Position numbers and translations under genes: made by a program. From Chiua virens (taxonomy: Eukaryota; Basidiomycota; Agaricomycetes; Boletales; Boletaceae): 64,000 bases of DNA. The notes under the pieces are model-generated. The model searched no databases. It was not told where the DNA came from and worked only from the letters and a program-made list of their open reading frames with translations. Below are positions 31,788 to 43,619 of this stretch, one piece after another. The stretch lies in assembly GCA_019787685.1 (NCBI GenBank), contig JAHNUO010000010.1, positions 682,001-746,000 of the forward strand, read 5' to 3'. The first letter of the stretch is position 1. Each line of letters starts with the position of its first letter.

Positions 31788-34700
31788 ATGTCTTCCCAAT
31801 CAATCAACCACTCTGACAAAGTCACCTTCCAAATTACTGGTATGATGCATCCACTGAATGGCGGATCTTGTCACAAATGCTAACTGCTCCTGTCACGGTG
31901 TAGTTAATCGATTGACCCTCTCGACTCGACTTGATGCAAAAGATATCCGCGTCACCATCGGTGTCGGCGAGTTATCCAAAATCACATGCGCTGGGAAGCG
32001 ATCAAAACGGCGTCTGATGATAACGTGGAACCATCCATTCCTTTTGTGAGTATTGCAGCACACTTTGAGATAATCATTCTTGACATTTCCCACAGCACTG
32101 CTCCTCCCTCAGCAGATATTGTGATTGCTGTCTGGACTCTTCCAGAGGAGCTCACTCCTGAATGGGACAAACAACCTGTGGGTGAAAAGATGGTCGCAAA
32201 TGTGGCCAGCTTGCTTGCCTCTGGCAATATATGGACATGTAGGCCCATTTCTATGTGTGCTGCTCAAGTGTTGAGAACATAGTAGGCAATGTCCCTGGAC
32301 TGCTTGATCATCCTGCAACCCTGTCTATGACCTGCAACACTTCTGATGTGCTAGTAAGTTTTATCTTGTTCTTTAGTTTACACCTGATCAAATATATCCT
32401 GTAGAGTGCTCCAGAAGGTCATGACTGCCTGTCAACTCTATGGGGTTTTTGTGACAGGGTGTATGGTTTCACCAGGGTTTTCAGCAACATGCCTTTGCTC
32501 ACAGAAATTGAAATGGAACAAGCATTGTTGGATCTCCGTCCTGAGGGTCATGCACATCATACCACTATCCTAAACAATCTTGGATTTTCCTACTCCCTTT
32601 ACTATGACAGGGAAGGGAAACTCTCTGATCTCAACAGGGCTATTGAGATTGGAGAGAAGAGGCTTGGTCTTTGTCCATCAGGCCATCCAGAGCATGCTAC
32701 AGCTCTTGGTTGGCTTTCTACATTTCTATACAGAATGTATCTGATCCAGGGAAATCAAAAGGATCTAGACATGATCATAGAAATGCACCAGAAGAGGCTT
32801 GACTTGTGTCCACCAAGACATGAAGACCATGCCACAGCCCTTGGAAACCTTGCAGTAACCTTGAGGCTGCGATATAATGAGCAGGGTGATATGGCAGATC
32901 TAAACAGGGCTATTGAAATGAGCCAGCAAAACCTTGATCTTTGTCCATCTGGTCATTCAGGTCATGGTTCAGCTCTTGAAAAGCTTGCAATTGCATTGCA
33001 TGCCAGATATACAAAGCTGGGAAATGTGGCTGACTTGAATAGAGCCATTGAGCTTGCAGAGCAGAGACTGGAACTCTGTCCACTAGGTCATCCAGAACAT
33101 GGGCCTGCTCTTTACAACCTTGCTTGCTCATTCAGTCATCGACACAACTTACTGAAGTCTACCTCTGATGGCCTCAGGGCATACAATCTACTCAAGGAAG
33201 CATTGAGAATCCATCCAGTCCATCACCAGGGTTTTGCTTTAATTATTGACTGGTTGGCTTACACAATTCTTCAACTCAATTCTTCACCAGGATCCCAGTC
33301 TTCTAACCAGTTCCTTGTAAAGGTGGAAGATGCCTTTGAAACCTACAAGATGGTGAAGACTTGTGGACCAGCAGTCTCATTGGACTTGTGGTACACAGTC
33401 CAGAATTGGGTTAGAGATGCAGAAAAATACAACCATTCCTCAGTGTTGGAGGCCTATCAAACATCACTCAATATCCTGGATTGCTTCACCTCCCTGCAGA
33501 CATCACTTGATTCCAGACATCAAGTACTGCAGGCAAGGATGGCTAATCTAGCCAACAATGCATTCTCATGTGCAGTGTGGCACAATGAGCTCCAGATGGC
33601 CGTGGAGTTTCTGGAACAAGGCCGAGGAATCCTATGGAATCAACTATCTCGTTTTGATATGTCACTGGCTGTACTGGAGGGTCATGGTGGGAAGGGTCAA
33701 GATCTCAAAAACAGTTTCACGCGGTTAAGCTCAAGTCTCAGAAACCTTACCCAAGGGAGCGGTGGGACGGAGCCATACTGGCGCGTTCGGGAGGAGTGGC
33801 AATGTGTGGTCGATGAAATTCGCTGTCAGGAAGGGCTCTCACGGTTCCTCTTGCCACCGCACTTTGATGACCTCCAACGAGCCGCTGAAGACGGACCCGT
33901 CATAATCGTCAATGCAAGCACATACGGCTGCGACGCGCTCATTGTTCTCTTTGATCGTCCGTCGATCCATGTACCCCTAGAAAACTATCCTTTCGAGGAC
34001 GTCGTCCGATTGTGTAATCGATTCTCGGAGCTCATTCAAGACCCTCATGCTTATGGAGACAACAGAGAATGTTGGCTGAGGAGCATGTTGCGCGAGTTGT
34101 GGGACAATGTGGTCGAGCCGATCGTCGATGTACTCCAGAACGACGTTCAGCTTCCTTTACACTCGCGCATATGGTGGTGCCCGACATCATACTTCACGAT
34201 CCTACCCTTCCATGCTGCCGGTCCACATCGAATGAAAGGAAATCAGGCCAATCTCGTGGATCTCTACGTGTCGTCACATACTCCCTCGCTCTCATGTCTC
34301 ATTCGCACGCGTGAACGGGCTCGTTCACAAAGGGTGACCTACCTTTCCTCTGGATCCACAGAGACAGTTTCGTTTGTGGCTGTCGGTCAGGCGATGCCAA
34401 GCAAAGACCTCGAGCTGTCCACCCTTCCATCTGTGGAACATGAAATCATGCGGATTCGTCAGGAGACGAACATGCCCCTTGACCGCGTGGCATTCGAGTC
34501 TGTCACTGGCGCAGGAGCTACTGTCGAAGGTGCCATTCAGGCATTCAAAAGCCACCGTTGGGCCCACCTCGCTTGTCACGGTGCTCAGCATGCCGAGAGG
34601 CCGTTCGAATCGTGGTTTGCGATGGGGGATGGCAAGCTCACGTTGATGGGGATCATTCAGGAGCGTTACACGCATTCCGAGTTGGCGTTCCTGTCTGCAT

Positions 34701-34972
34701 GTCACACTGCGCAGGGGGACAGGTCGACGCCGGACGAGGTGCTGCATCTTGCGGCTGGGATGCAGTTCGCTGGGTTCAATGGGGTGATTGGGACGTTGTG
34801 GAAGGTGGACGATGCGGTTGCGCATCAGGTGGTGACTCGGTTCTACCGGAAGATGTTCGAGCAGCCGGTGCTCGATTCTGAGTATGCGGCGTTGGCGCTG
34901 AATTTTGCGGTGCGCCACTCGCCGGAGGTATCGTTGGAGAAGCGGATCGTGTTTGCCCACATTGGACTTTGA
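31788..34972 (+). CDS. C2-like / TPR / CHAT-domain protein, copy 1
   Basis: CHAT domains are caspase/separase-clan (CD) cysteine proteases. Exons 31788-31839, 31904-32045, 32096-32238, 32283-32353 and 32405-34972 give 991 aa with consistent phases. Residues ~1-130 (VTFQITVNRLTLST, VTIGVGELSKITC, DIVIAVWTLPEELTPEW) are beta-rich and resemble a C2 domain. Residues ~150-400 hold about five TPR-like repeats built on DLNRAIEIGEKRLGLCPSGH and ATALGNLA. A helical region with AVEFLEQGRGILW follows. The C-terminal CHAT domain has the dyad His in WAHLACHGAQH and Cys in LAFLSACHTAQGD, then GFNGVIGTLW. The layout recalls bacterial TPR-CHAT effectors and fungal NLR-like repertoires, so protease activity regulated by repeat-mediated sensing is inferred. 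The block 32050-33600 is almost free of CpG, unlike the rest of the gene. Confidence 0.85.
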
Positions 34973-35464
34973 ACGTTTTGTGAATGGTTTTTCTGATCTG
35001 TTTCGTTGTTTGCTTGTACGATGCTTTAGTTTTGGTCGATAGAAGTGTTAGAGTGCCAGTGGTACCCTCGATCACGACATCGTACTCTCTGTGCTATTCT
35101 TTCCCATTTGTCGCAGATGAACAAATTTGAATTGCCGGTGGCCTGTTTACATCAATAGAAGGAGTGTACACTAATTGTATACAGATTACCTTTATACAAG
35201 GATGGGATAACCGTTGGCATTGGCATAAACTAGCATCAATCCCATTGCCCGACAACGCTAGTAAAACTACTAGAAACGCGAGCCATCAAGCTTCAATTCC
35301 AGGGGGGTTCAAGTTGAAGGCGAAAGAACCCAACACTACCTGTAAACAATGCCTCAAGAACATCCCTTATGACCGAGAATATTCGTGAGATCTCGCCTGC
35401 ACTAAACGAAGTGAGTACCTGGTCCCTGCCAGTGTGATCCGCTGCATACATCATTTTCGACGTC
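34973..35464. other. Intergenic at duplication junction
   Basis: No gene recognised. The second duplicated block begins just after this with the kinase relic. Confidence 0.4.
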
Positions 35465-35780
35465 TGTCTGGGGGGAATTGGATCACGATGGGAGTAGCGA
35501 GGAGATGAGTGTCGTTAGCGACGGTAGGTATACACGTAAGAGCAGATTGAGGAAGGGTGGAACGGCCAAACACGCCGGGTGTTGCGAGTATAGCTACGGG
35601 TTCTGTATATGGTGGGGATACGTGCCTCTTGAGGGCGCTGCGGACAGCGGATTGCAAGTCTGGTGCAGACACGTAGGAAAATGTTCCCAATATGATCGGT
35701 GATGAATCGATGATGGTAAAAGACTTACCGCAGGTTGTGCCGAGCGGGAACTTGAAAGGACACCATGGGATCGTCGTGGT
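35465..35780 (-). pseudogene. N-acetylglucosamine kinase-like relic (copy 2)
   Basis: The minus strand reads GTFSYVSAPDLQSAVRSALK, HVSPPYTEPVAILATPGVFG and TVANDTHLLATP, matching the N-terminal third of the kinase-like gene at 26263-27355. The WFGIS...LNLPLG stretch between is deleted. Everything after the equivalent of HLLAAP is lost, and upstream the phosphate loop is unrecognisable apart from GKSFTIID. It is clearly non-functional. Confidence 0.7.
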
Positions 35781-36570
35781 CAAGACGAAGACTGTGTTGT
35801 CACAGTACAGAGGTCGAAGACGAGTCAAGGGGGAGAGGGAAATCGAGCCGACCTGCAGAGCCGAGCATCCAAACGCCAAGACGAATACACTTGAGGGTCG
35901 CCATAAGGCATTGGAAGGCTGAGGACGCGTTGCGATCGATGACGGCCTCAATACGAAGGCGCCAAGTCGAGTAGGGCCTAGGACGGTAGAAGAGGACCAG
36001 TTGATATCGATGCGAAATGCGTCGTATACGATGGGAACCGATGTGAAATCGACAGCGCAGCAAGTAGAACGTGTAGCGACTCGAAACATTGTCTGCACCT
36101 ACCGGCTAGTTAGAGCAACAAGTCAGCACAGGCGAGGCGAACGAACACGAAGGTGTACGTACCAGAGCCGTCCAACCGCTCCATAATGAACATAGACGTC
36201 CTATTCACCGTCCGAACTCGCCGCCAGACGGGTTAGCTGACCCGCACGAGGACATGCACATGTCATACGGTGGCATTGAGGCCAATTCGAACACTTTGAA
36301 GGCGTCATTTACATCTTACAGGTGAGGGTTGTCAGTATACACCTGAGACGAGAAAGACACGTTGGAAGTCGATCACACGCTTAATGTATGATAAGATTAG
36401 ATATTACCGGAGTTTGAATGACATTGATCTTCATTTATGCAGGCCGGGATGGCCGTTAAAATGGACATCAATCGTGATGCAGACTTACGTGTCGTCGTCG
36501 TTCTAGACATAGCCCCAACATTGTTGGATACGCGCTCACAGGTTTGCCCTCTTTGCTGCGCACCATTATC
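35781..36570. other. Intergenic, kinase relic to synthetase 2
   Basis: Longer than the equivalent 470-bp divergent spacer of copy 1. The extra sequence has no recognised gene and probably replaced the lost kinase promoter. Confidence 0.35.
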
Positions 36571-38856
36571 ATGTCCCAAGTACTGACATCCCCTCACAAA
36601 AATGTCCCTTTGTTTCGCAGGTCCATCTTCACCCATCTTCTCGGAACCACACCTGACGCGCCAGAACTCGTGGGTGGCTTCCCTGCTACTTCGCCCGCTT
36701 TCATCGACGCAGCCACTGGCACCGTCCTCACCCGTGGTGCAGTCCGTTCCTTAGCCCTTCAGTTTGCGTACTCCCTCCACAACCTCCCTGCACCCCTCTC
36801 ACACCCTCACACGTCCCCACATACAGTCCTCATATTTTCGCCCAACAACATCGTCTGGCCCATCCTTTTGCACGGCACTGCCGCCGCAGGTTTCCGTGCT
36901 ACGCTTGCAAATAGCGCCTACACTTCGACAGAGCTAGCTTACCAGTATACCAACGCAGCTGCCCACTTGGTCTTTACGCATCCGACGCTCGTCCACGTTG
37001 TCCAAGATGCCCTTAAGTCTATTGGCTGCACCGAATCCGACATACTCAGCAGAGTCGTCGTGGTGACATCCCACTGGCTCACAGGCGTGGCTGACCCTGA
37101 ATCCACCGGTAATGTGCAACTTACGCGACTGGATGCCTTCCTCGAGAAAGGGGCGCTTCCAAACGAGGTCAGCTTCGATGGCGAACGGTCCAACGAGACT
37201 TTGTACCTCTGTTACTCCTCTGGCACGACCGGCAAACCTAAAGGCGTTGAGACGACCCACTACAATCTCACTTCCCTCATCGACATCCTCCGACCAATGT
37301 GGCCGACAATGATACCGTGTCTGACACCGTCATTGCCCAAGGTTGAGAACGGTCCACAGCCTGACGTGTTTTTGGGATCAGTGCCGTGTTATCACATGTA
37401 TGGCGCAATCAAGTTGCTGGTCTTTCCCCTTTCGTTGGGTACGCCGACAGTAATCATGTCAGGTTTCGATCCAGCGCGTTTTTGTGAGGCTGTGGAACGA
37501 CATAGGGCGACCGTTGTCTTTGTCGTCCCTCCCATGTTAGTTGTCCTTGCGCGTCATAATGGTATGTGTGCCCCGCGTAATCAACTGCGTCTCCTGACAT
37601 GTCTTAACTTGTTTTCATTCGCTGAATCCTCCACTCACAGCCATCGAAAAATACAATATGACTTCGATACGATTCCTCCTTTCTGCTGCTGCTCCACTCG
37701 GACCAGACATCGTAGCGACCATTAGAAACCGCCTTGGAAGAATTGGTGCCGAAGTCGTTGTCACTCAGGGTATGTCGAGTCTGTCCCCCATATTTTCCCC
37801 GACTAACCAGTCCCTTCTCTCAGCGTATGGTCTGACAGAGACATCCCCGACGATGACGTTCCTACACCCGGATGATGCCAACGCACACATCGGCTCCGTT
37901 GGTCGCGTATTGCCCAACCTCAAGGTTCGATTAGTTCGAGAAGATGCGGGGGAGGTCAGTATATGACGCTCGTGTATGTCTCGATCTTGATTACTGATGG
38001 AAGTGTGCTGTAGGTTATCACCGACATCGAGGGCGCGGGTGAAATATGGGTGCAAGGTCCCACAGTGATGAAAGTGGGTTTTGTGTATTGGTTACACCTT
38101 CCAAGGAGGTTTTCTGATTCGATATGTTTGGTCAGGGATATTTGAATAACCCTAGTGCAACCTCATCGGCAATCACACCAGACGGGTGGTTCAAGACCGG
38201 AGATGTTGCGATTTGCGATGCGGAGGGATTCCTTACAATTGTGGATAGACGGAAGGAACTCATCAAGTACAAGGTAAGTCAATCAAGCCCCTGAGACACA
38301 TCTCGTCCATATTTGCTGTGAGTCCTTACTTTGCTGTTCAACAGGGCTTCCAAGGAAAGTTCGCTTTCGTGACATGGACGGTTAACCTATACTGACAAAC
38401 CTTGGATACAGTACCACCCGCAGAGCTAGAGGCGCTACTTCTTCAGCACCCTGATGTTGCTGACGCTGCTGTCGTTGGTGTAGAAAGCAAAGAAGAGGCA
38501 ACAGAGTTGCCGCGGTAAGCAGCATGATCTTTTCATCTACGTTTATCTGAGCTCACTTTTAGTGCATACATCGTGCCCACGCGCCTGATCGCACAACCGG
38601 AGGTAGTTGCCTTTGCACTCGAGGTCCAAACGTGGGCTGCGAGTCGAGCGGCACCGCACAAAAAATTACGGGGTGGCGTTATCATTGTGAACCAGATCCC
38701 GAAAAGGTAGAGTATATGCAATGTTGTGCTCAAGGAAGGTGCTGATACCGTGGATTGTTGTTTAGTGCTTCAGGCAAGATCTTACGGCGGGAATTGAGGG
38801 AGAGAAGCAAGGGTGAGGTGGGGCATGGGCAGGTGATGCCACGATCGAAGTTGTAG
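36571..38856 (+). CDS. Acyl-CoA synthetase / 4CL-like, peroxisomal (copy 2)
   Basis: Same exon/intron plan as copy 1, with introns of different length and sequence. Key motifs are all kept: [62 protein letters not shown] and C-terminal SKL (TAG at 38854-38856). Substitutions from copy 1 are mostly conservative (for example PCYHMYG for [22 protein letters not shown] for ...DIAIS), as expected of a duplicate under purifying selection. No stop or frameshift seen. It retains the promoter-proximal position and the downstream CHAT gene of copy 1, so the two may differ in substrate or timing. Peroxisomal acid activation is the inferred role. Confidence 0.9.
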
Positions 38857-39039
38857 AATGGAAAAGCCGGAGGACTGGGTCGTATGGCTCTTCCTGTTCG
38901 TTGATATCTGATATTTGTTGCAGACAATTTGTCGGACGCATCAATGGAGTGATTTGAGAGTAATGGTCAAATGCGTTGTGAATTAGAACACAAAACTCGC
39001 GCTCGCACTGTCTATTGGTTCCCACTACTGACAATCTAT
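38857..39039. other. 3' flank of copy-2 synthetase
   Basis: Spacer homologous to 30144-30350. Confidence 0.4.
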
Positions 39040-40430
39040 GAACAGCTTCCGAACATCAGATGATGTAAACCTATCATTTGTGGTGTTTGCGTCAAATCTG
39101 CAACGTGGTCCTTCGCACTGCCTCGTTTCACATTGCCCTTCCCAGCTTCCCTCTACCGCCCCATTCCCACTGTACAACTACGACTATCGTCTCTGCCCAC
39201 TGCGTAAGTCTTCCACTATCCATAGAGTAGGTTTTTTTTGACATTCAGTGTTGGTCTAGTTTTCCTTATTCGCATCTCACACCTCTACACTCTTATCACC
39301 CAACATCTCGCCGACCGCGTCCACAACGCAGACCCAGTCGAATCTCGTGAGTGCGCCTGTTATTCTGTATTCTTCGTCGATTTACCCCCCTTCTGCCCCT
39401 TGCGTGTCTTTTGATCGTAGATCGTCCCTTTTTTTCAGATTATCCTTCCTCCCCTCGCAAGCGCTCGTCTTGCATTGCCTCCTGCCTCGCCTCTTCAAAT
39501 CCTTACATCGACTATCCTTACTCCTCCAGCTCTCGTCGATCTAGTCTTTCCACGTTCCTATCTAGCGTCTTCTCAATCACCTCAGCTGCTTCTTCCTATC
39601 CCACATACTTTCGCCCATCTCTGCTGTGCCTCTGTTTTCCCCCCTTGAGCTTCCCTCCGACTTCGCATCGCCCCCTTCCACTTCTCTACCGAATCACACG
39701 TTGATCATTTCCTTTCTCGCATTTCTGTATTCTTTCGTGCCTTGCTCGGTTTCCTGTGGGTCTTCACGAATATATATTTTGTGTCGATCGTTCATCTAAC
39801 AAGTACATTCCCTAGCAATCTTACCTCATCGTTTCTGTCGTTCACTCTCTCCTCGCCTTTACTCGCTGCTCCCCCTCTCTCCCGCCTCGCTCTGCTCTAG
39901 TTTCCCTGCCCTCTCAGAAATTGCCTGCTCGTCTCTTTCCTCCCCATTGGATCTCGCCTCCGCCTGTTTGCCCACCCCCGTCGACTCTTTGACTATTCTT
40001 CTACTCTTCTCCATCGCTTCCCACTACTCAATCCCCTACCATTCGTCTTCACCCTCATCCCCTCACTTGCCTGAATTCCCACTTCGTCCTGTCTCGCCAC
40101 CATCACCCGCCTGCTCGATTTAATCGTCTCGCTGCCCCTCTTCTCGCGATCACCAGTCATCCCGACATACAACATCACTCGTCCCTCAATCCTCCAACCT
40201 GAGTCCATCTCTCGGTCTCGATACCCTGCCGAGTCCGATCCATCCGTTCTAACTCCTCCCACCTGCCTCGCACCACTCGTAATCCTGCCCGTCACTTCGC
40301 CCGTCCTACCACTAGTCTTGCCCATTCAACCTCCTCGCCGTCCCTACAGTTCTAATCCCATCGCATCACCTCCCTCATCTCCGTGTCCCGTTTTACCACG
40401 TCGTTTTCGCCCCACTTCGTCATCATCAAC
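39040..40430 (+). promoter_or_regulatory. Pyrimidine-rich leader of CHAT gene 2
   Basis: Homologous to 30380-31787, including CACCTCTACACTCTTATC and the GTGAGTGCGCCTGTTATTC donor-like site. It has several indels and shortened C/T tracts but no coding signal. It runs straight to ATGTCTTCCCG. Confidence 0.5.
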
Positions 40431-43400
40431 ATGTCTTCCCGATCAACCAACCATTCTGACAGAGTCACCTTCCAAATTACTGGTATGATGCATCCACTGA
40501 ATGGCGGATCTTGCCACAAATGCTAACCGCTCCTGTCACGGTGTAGTTAATCAATTGACCCTTTCGACGCAACTTAATGCAAAAGACTTCCGTATCACCA
40601 TCGGTGTCGGCGAGTTGTCCAAAATCACATGTGCTGGACAGCAATCAAAGGACCGTCCGGTGATAACATGGAATCATCCATTCCTTTTGTAAGTACTGAA
40701 ACACACTTCGAGATAATCATTCTTGACATTTCCCACAGCACAGCACCTCCCTCAGCAGATATCGTGATTGCTGTCTGGACTCTTCCAGAGGAGCTCACTC
40801 CTGAATGGAACAAACAACCTGTGGGTGAAAAGATGGTCACAAATGTGGCCAGCTTACTTGCCTCTGGAAATATATGGACATGTAAGCTCCATTTCTGTGT
40901 GTGCTGCTCCAGTATTGAGAATATAGTAGGCAATGTCCCTGGACTGCTTGATCATCCTGCAACCCTGTCTACGACCTGCAACACCTCTGATGTGCTAGTA
41001 AGTTCTATCTTGTTCTTCAGTTTACACCTGATCAAATATATCCTGCAGAGTTCTCCAGAAGGTCATGACTGCCTGTCAACTCTATGGGGTTTTTGTGACA
41101 AGGTGTATATTTTTATCAGGGGTTGCAGCAACATGCCTTCTTTGTTCACAAAAATTGAAGTGGAACAAGCATTGTTGGATCTCTGTCCTGAGAGTCATGC
41201 AGATCATACCACCATCCTAGATAGTCTTGGATTTTCCTACTCCTTTTGCTATGACAAGGAAGGCAAACTCTCTGATCTCAACAGGGCTATTGAGATTGGA
41301 GAGAAGAGGCTTGGTCTTTGTCCATCAGGCCATCCAGAGCATGCTACAGCTCTTGGTGAGCTTTCTACATTCCTACACAGAATGTATCAGATCCAGGGAA
41401 ATCAAAAGGATCTAGACAGGATGATAGAAATGGACCAGAAGAGGTTTGACTTGTGTCCATCAGGGCATGAACACCATGCCACAGCTCTTGGAAACCTTGC
41501 AGTAACCTTGAGGCTGCGATACAATGAGCAGGGGGATGTGGCAGATCTAAACAGGGCTATTGAAATGGGCCAGCAAAGGCTTGATCATTATCCATCTGGC
41601 CATTCATATGATAATACAGCCCTTGGAAACCTTGCACTTGCATTGCATGACAGATATAACAAGTTGGGAAATGTGGTTGATCTGAATAGAGCCATTGATC
41701 TTGCAGAGCAGAGACTGGAACTCTGTCCACCAGGTCATCCAGAACATGGGTTTGCTCTTTACAACCTTGCTCGCTCATTTAGTCATCGACATAACTTATT
41801 GAAGTCTACCTCTGATGGCCTCAGGGCATACAATCTACTCAAGGAAGCATTGAGAATCCATCCAGTCCAGCACCAGGGTTTTGCTTTAATTATTAGCTGG
41901 TTGGCTTACACAATTCTTCAGCTCAATTCTTCACCAGGATCCCAGTCTTCTAACCAGCTCCTTGTAAAGGTAGAAGATGCCTTTGAAACCTACAAGATGG
42001 TGAAGACCTGTGGACCAGCAGTCTCATTGGACTTGTGGAAGACAGCCCAGAATTGGGTTAGAAATGCAGAAAAATACAACCATTCCTCAGTGTTGGAGGC
42101 CTATCAAACATCACTCAATATCCTGGTTCACTTTACCTCTCTCCACACCTCGCTTGATTCCATGCATCAGGTACTGCAGGCAAGGGTGGCTGATCTAGCC
42201 AATGATGCATTCTCATGTGCGGTGTGGCACAATGAGCTCCAGATGGCTGTGGAGTTTCTGGAACAAGGCCGAGGAATCCTATGGAATCAACTTGCTCGTT
42301 TTGATATGTCACTCGCTGCACTGGAGGGTCATGGTAGGAAAGGTCAAGATCTCAAAAACAGCTTCACACGGTTAAGCTCAAGTCTCAGAAATCTCGCCCA
42401 AGGGAGTGGTGGGACAGAGCCATACTGGCGTGTTCGGGATGAGTGGCAGTCTGTGGTTGATGAGATTCGCTGTCAGGAAGGGCTCTCACGGTTCCTCTTA
42501 CCACCGCACTTCGATGACCTTCAACGAGCCGCCGAAGATGGTCCCGTCATCATCATCAATGCAAGCGAATACGATTGCGACGCACTCGTTGTTCTCTTTG
42601 ATCGTCCGCCCATCCATGTACCTCTAGAAGATTATCCTTTCGAGGACGTCGTCCGATTGTGTAATCGATTTTCGGAGCTCATTCAAGACCCTCATGCTTA
42701 TGGAGACAACAGAGAATGTTGGCTGAGGAGCATGTTGCGCGAGTTGTGGGACAATGTGGTCGAGCCGATCGTCGATGTACTCCAGAACGACGTTCAGCTT
42801 CCTTTACACTCGCGCATATGGTGGTGCCCGACATCATACTTCACGATCCTGCCCTTCCATGCTGCCGGTCCACATCGAATGAAAGGAAATCAGGTCAATC
42901 TCGTGGATCTCTACGTGTCGTCATATACTCCCTCGCTCTCATGTCTCATTCGCACGCGTGAGCGGGCTCGTTCACAAAGGGTGGCCTACCTTTCGTCTGG
43001 ATCCACAGAGACGGTTTCGTTTGTGGCTGTCGGTCAGGCGATGCCAAGCAAAGACCTCGAGCTGTCCACCCTTCCATCTGTGGAACATGAAATCATGCGG
43101 ATTCGTCAGGAGACGAACATGCCCCTCGACCGTGTCGCATTCGAGTCTGTCACTGGCGCGGGAGCCACCGTCGAAGGTGCCATCCAGGCATTCAAAAGTC
43201 ACCGCTGGGCCCACCTCGCTTGTCACGGTGCGCAGCATTCCGAGAGGCCGTTCGAGTCGTGGTTTGCGATGGGGGATGGCAAGCTCACGCTGATGGGGAT
43301 CATTCAGGAGCGTTACACGCATTCTGAGTTGGCGTTCCTGTCTGCATGTCACACTGCACAGGGGGACAGGTCGACGCCAGACGAGGTGCTGCATCTTGCG

Positions 43401-43619
43401 GCTGGGATGCAGTTCGCTGGGTTCAATGGGGTGATTGGGACGCTATGGAAGGTGGACGATGCGGTTGCGCATCAGGTGGTGACTCGGTTCTACCGGAAGA
43501 TGTTCGAGCAGCCAGTGCTCGATTCTGAGTATGCGGCGATGGCGCTGAACTTTGCGGTGCGCCACTCGCCGGAGGTATCGTTGGAGAAGCGGATCGTGTT
43601 TGCGCACATAGGATTGTGA
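40431..43619 (+). CDS. C2-like / TPR / CHAT-domain protein, copy 2
   Basis: Five exons at positions equivalent to copy 1, with the last running to the stop at 43617-43619; about 991 aa. The C2-like part (VTFQITVNQLTLST, FRITIGVGELSKITC), TPR-like repeats (DLNRAIEIGEKRLGLCPSGH, DLNRAIEMGQQRLDHYPSGH) and the CHAT dyad (WAHLACHGAQH, LAFLSACHTAQGD) are all intact. The C-terminal ~450 residues differ from copy 1 at only a few sites, whereas the TPR block has diverged more (for example QNLDLCPSGHSGHGSAL versus QRLDHYPSGHSYDNTAL). This is consistent with diversifying sensor repeats and a conserved protease, or with faster mutation in the CpG-poor block (~40690-42300). The frame also stays open through introns 2-4, so intron retention would not immediately terminate translation. 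Confidence 0.85.

Noticed and set aside
34325..34960. 211-codon minus-strand ORF
   Set aside because: Antisense of the GC-rich CHAT domain; the same shadow appears in copy 2.
31902..34972. CRISPR-associated TPR-CHAT (Craspase-like) system
   Set aside because: The genes have eukaryotic introns and no CRISPR array or Cas effector is present; only the architecture is similar.
35451..36098. 215-codon minus-strand ORF as a functional gene
   Set aside because: Only two short parts match the kinase; the rest is junk read-through in a relic.
40629..43619. CHAT gene 2 as a single 996-aa ORF starting at 40629
   Set aside because: Introns 2-4 happen to stay open; comparison with copy 1 shows the true start at 40431 and conserved splice sites.
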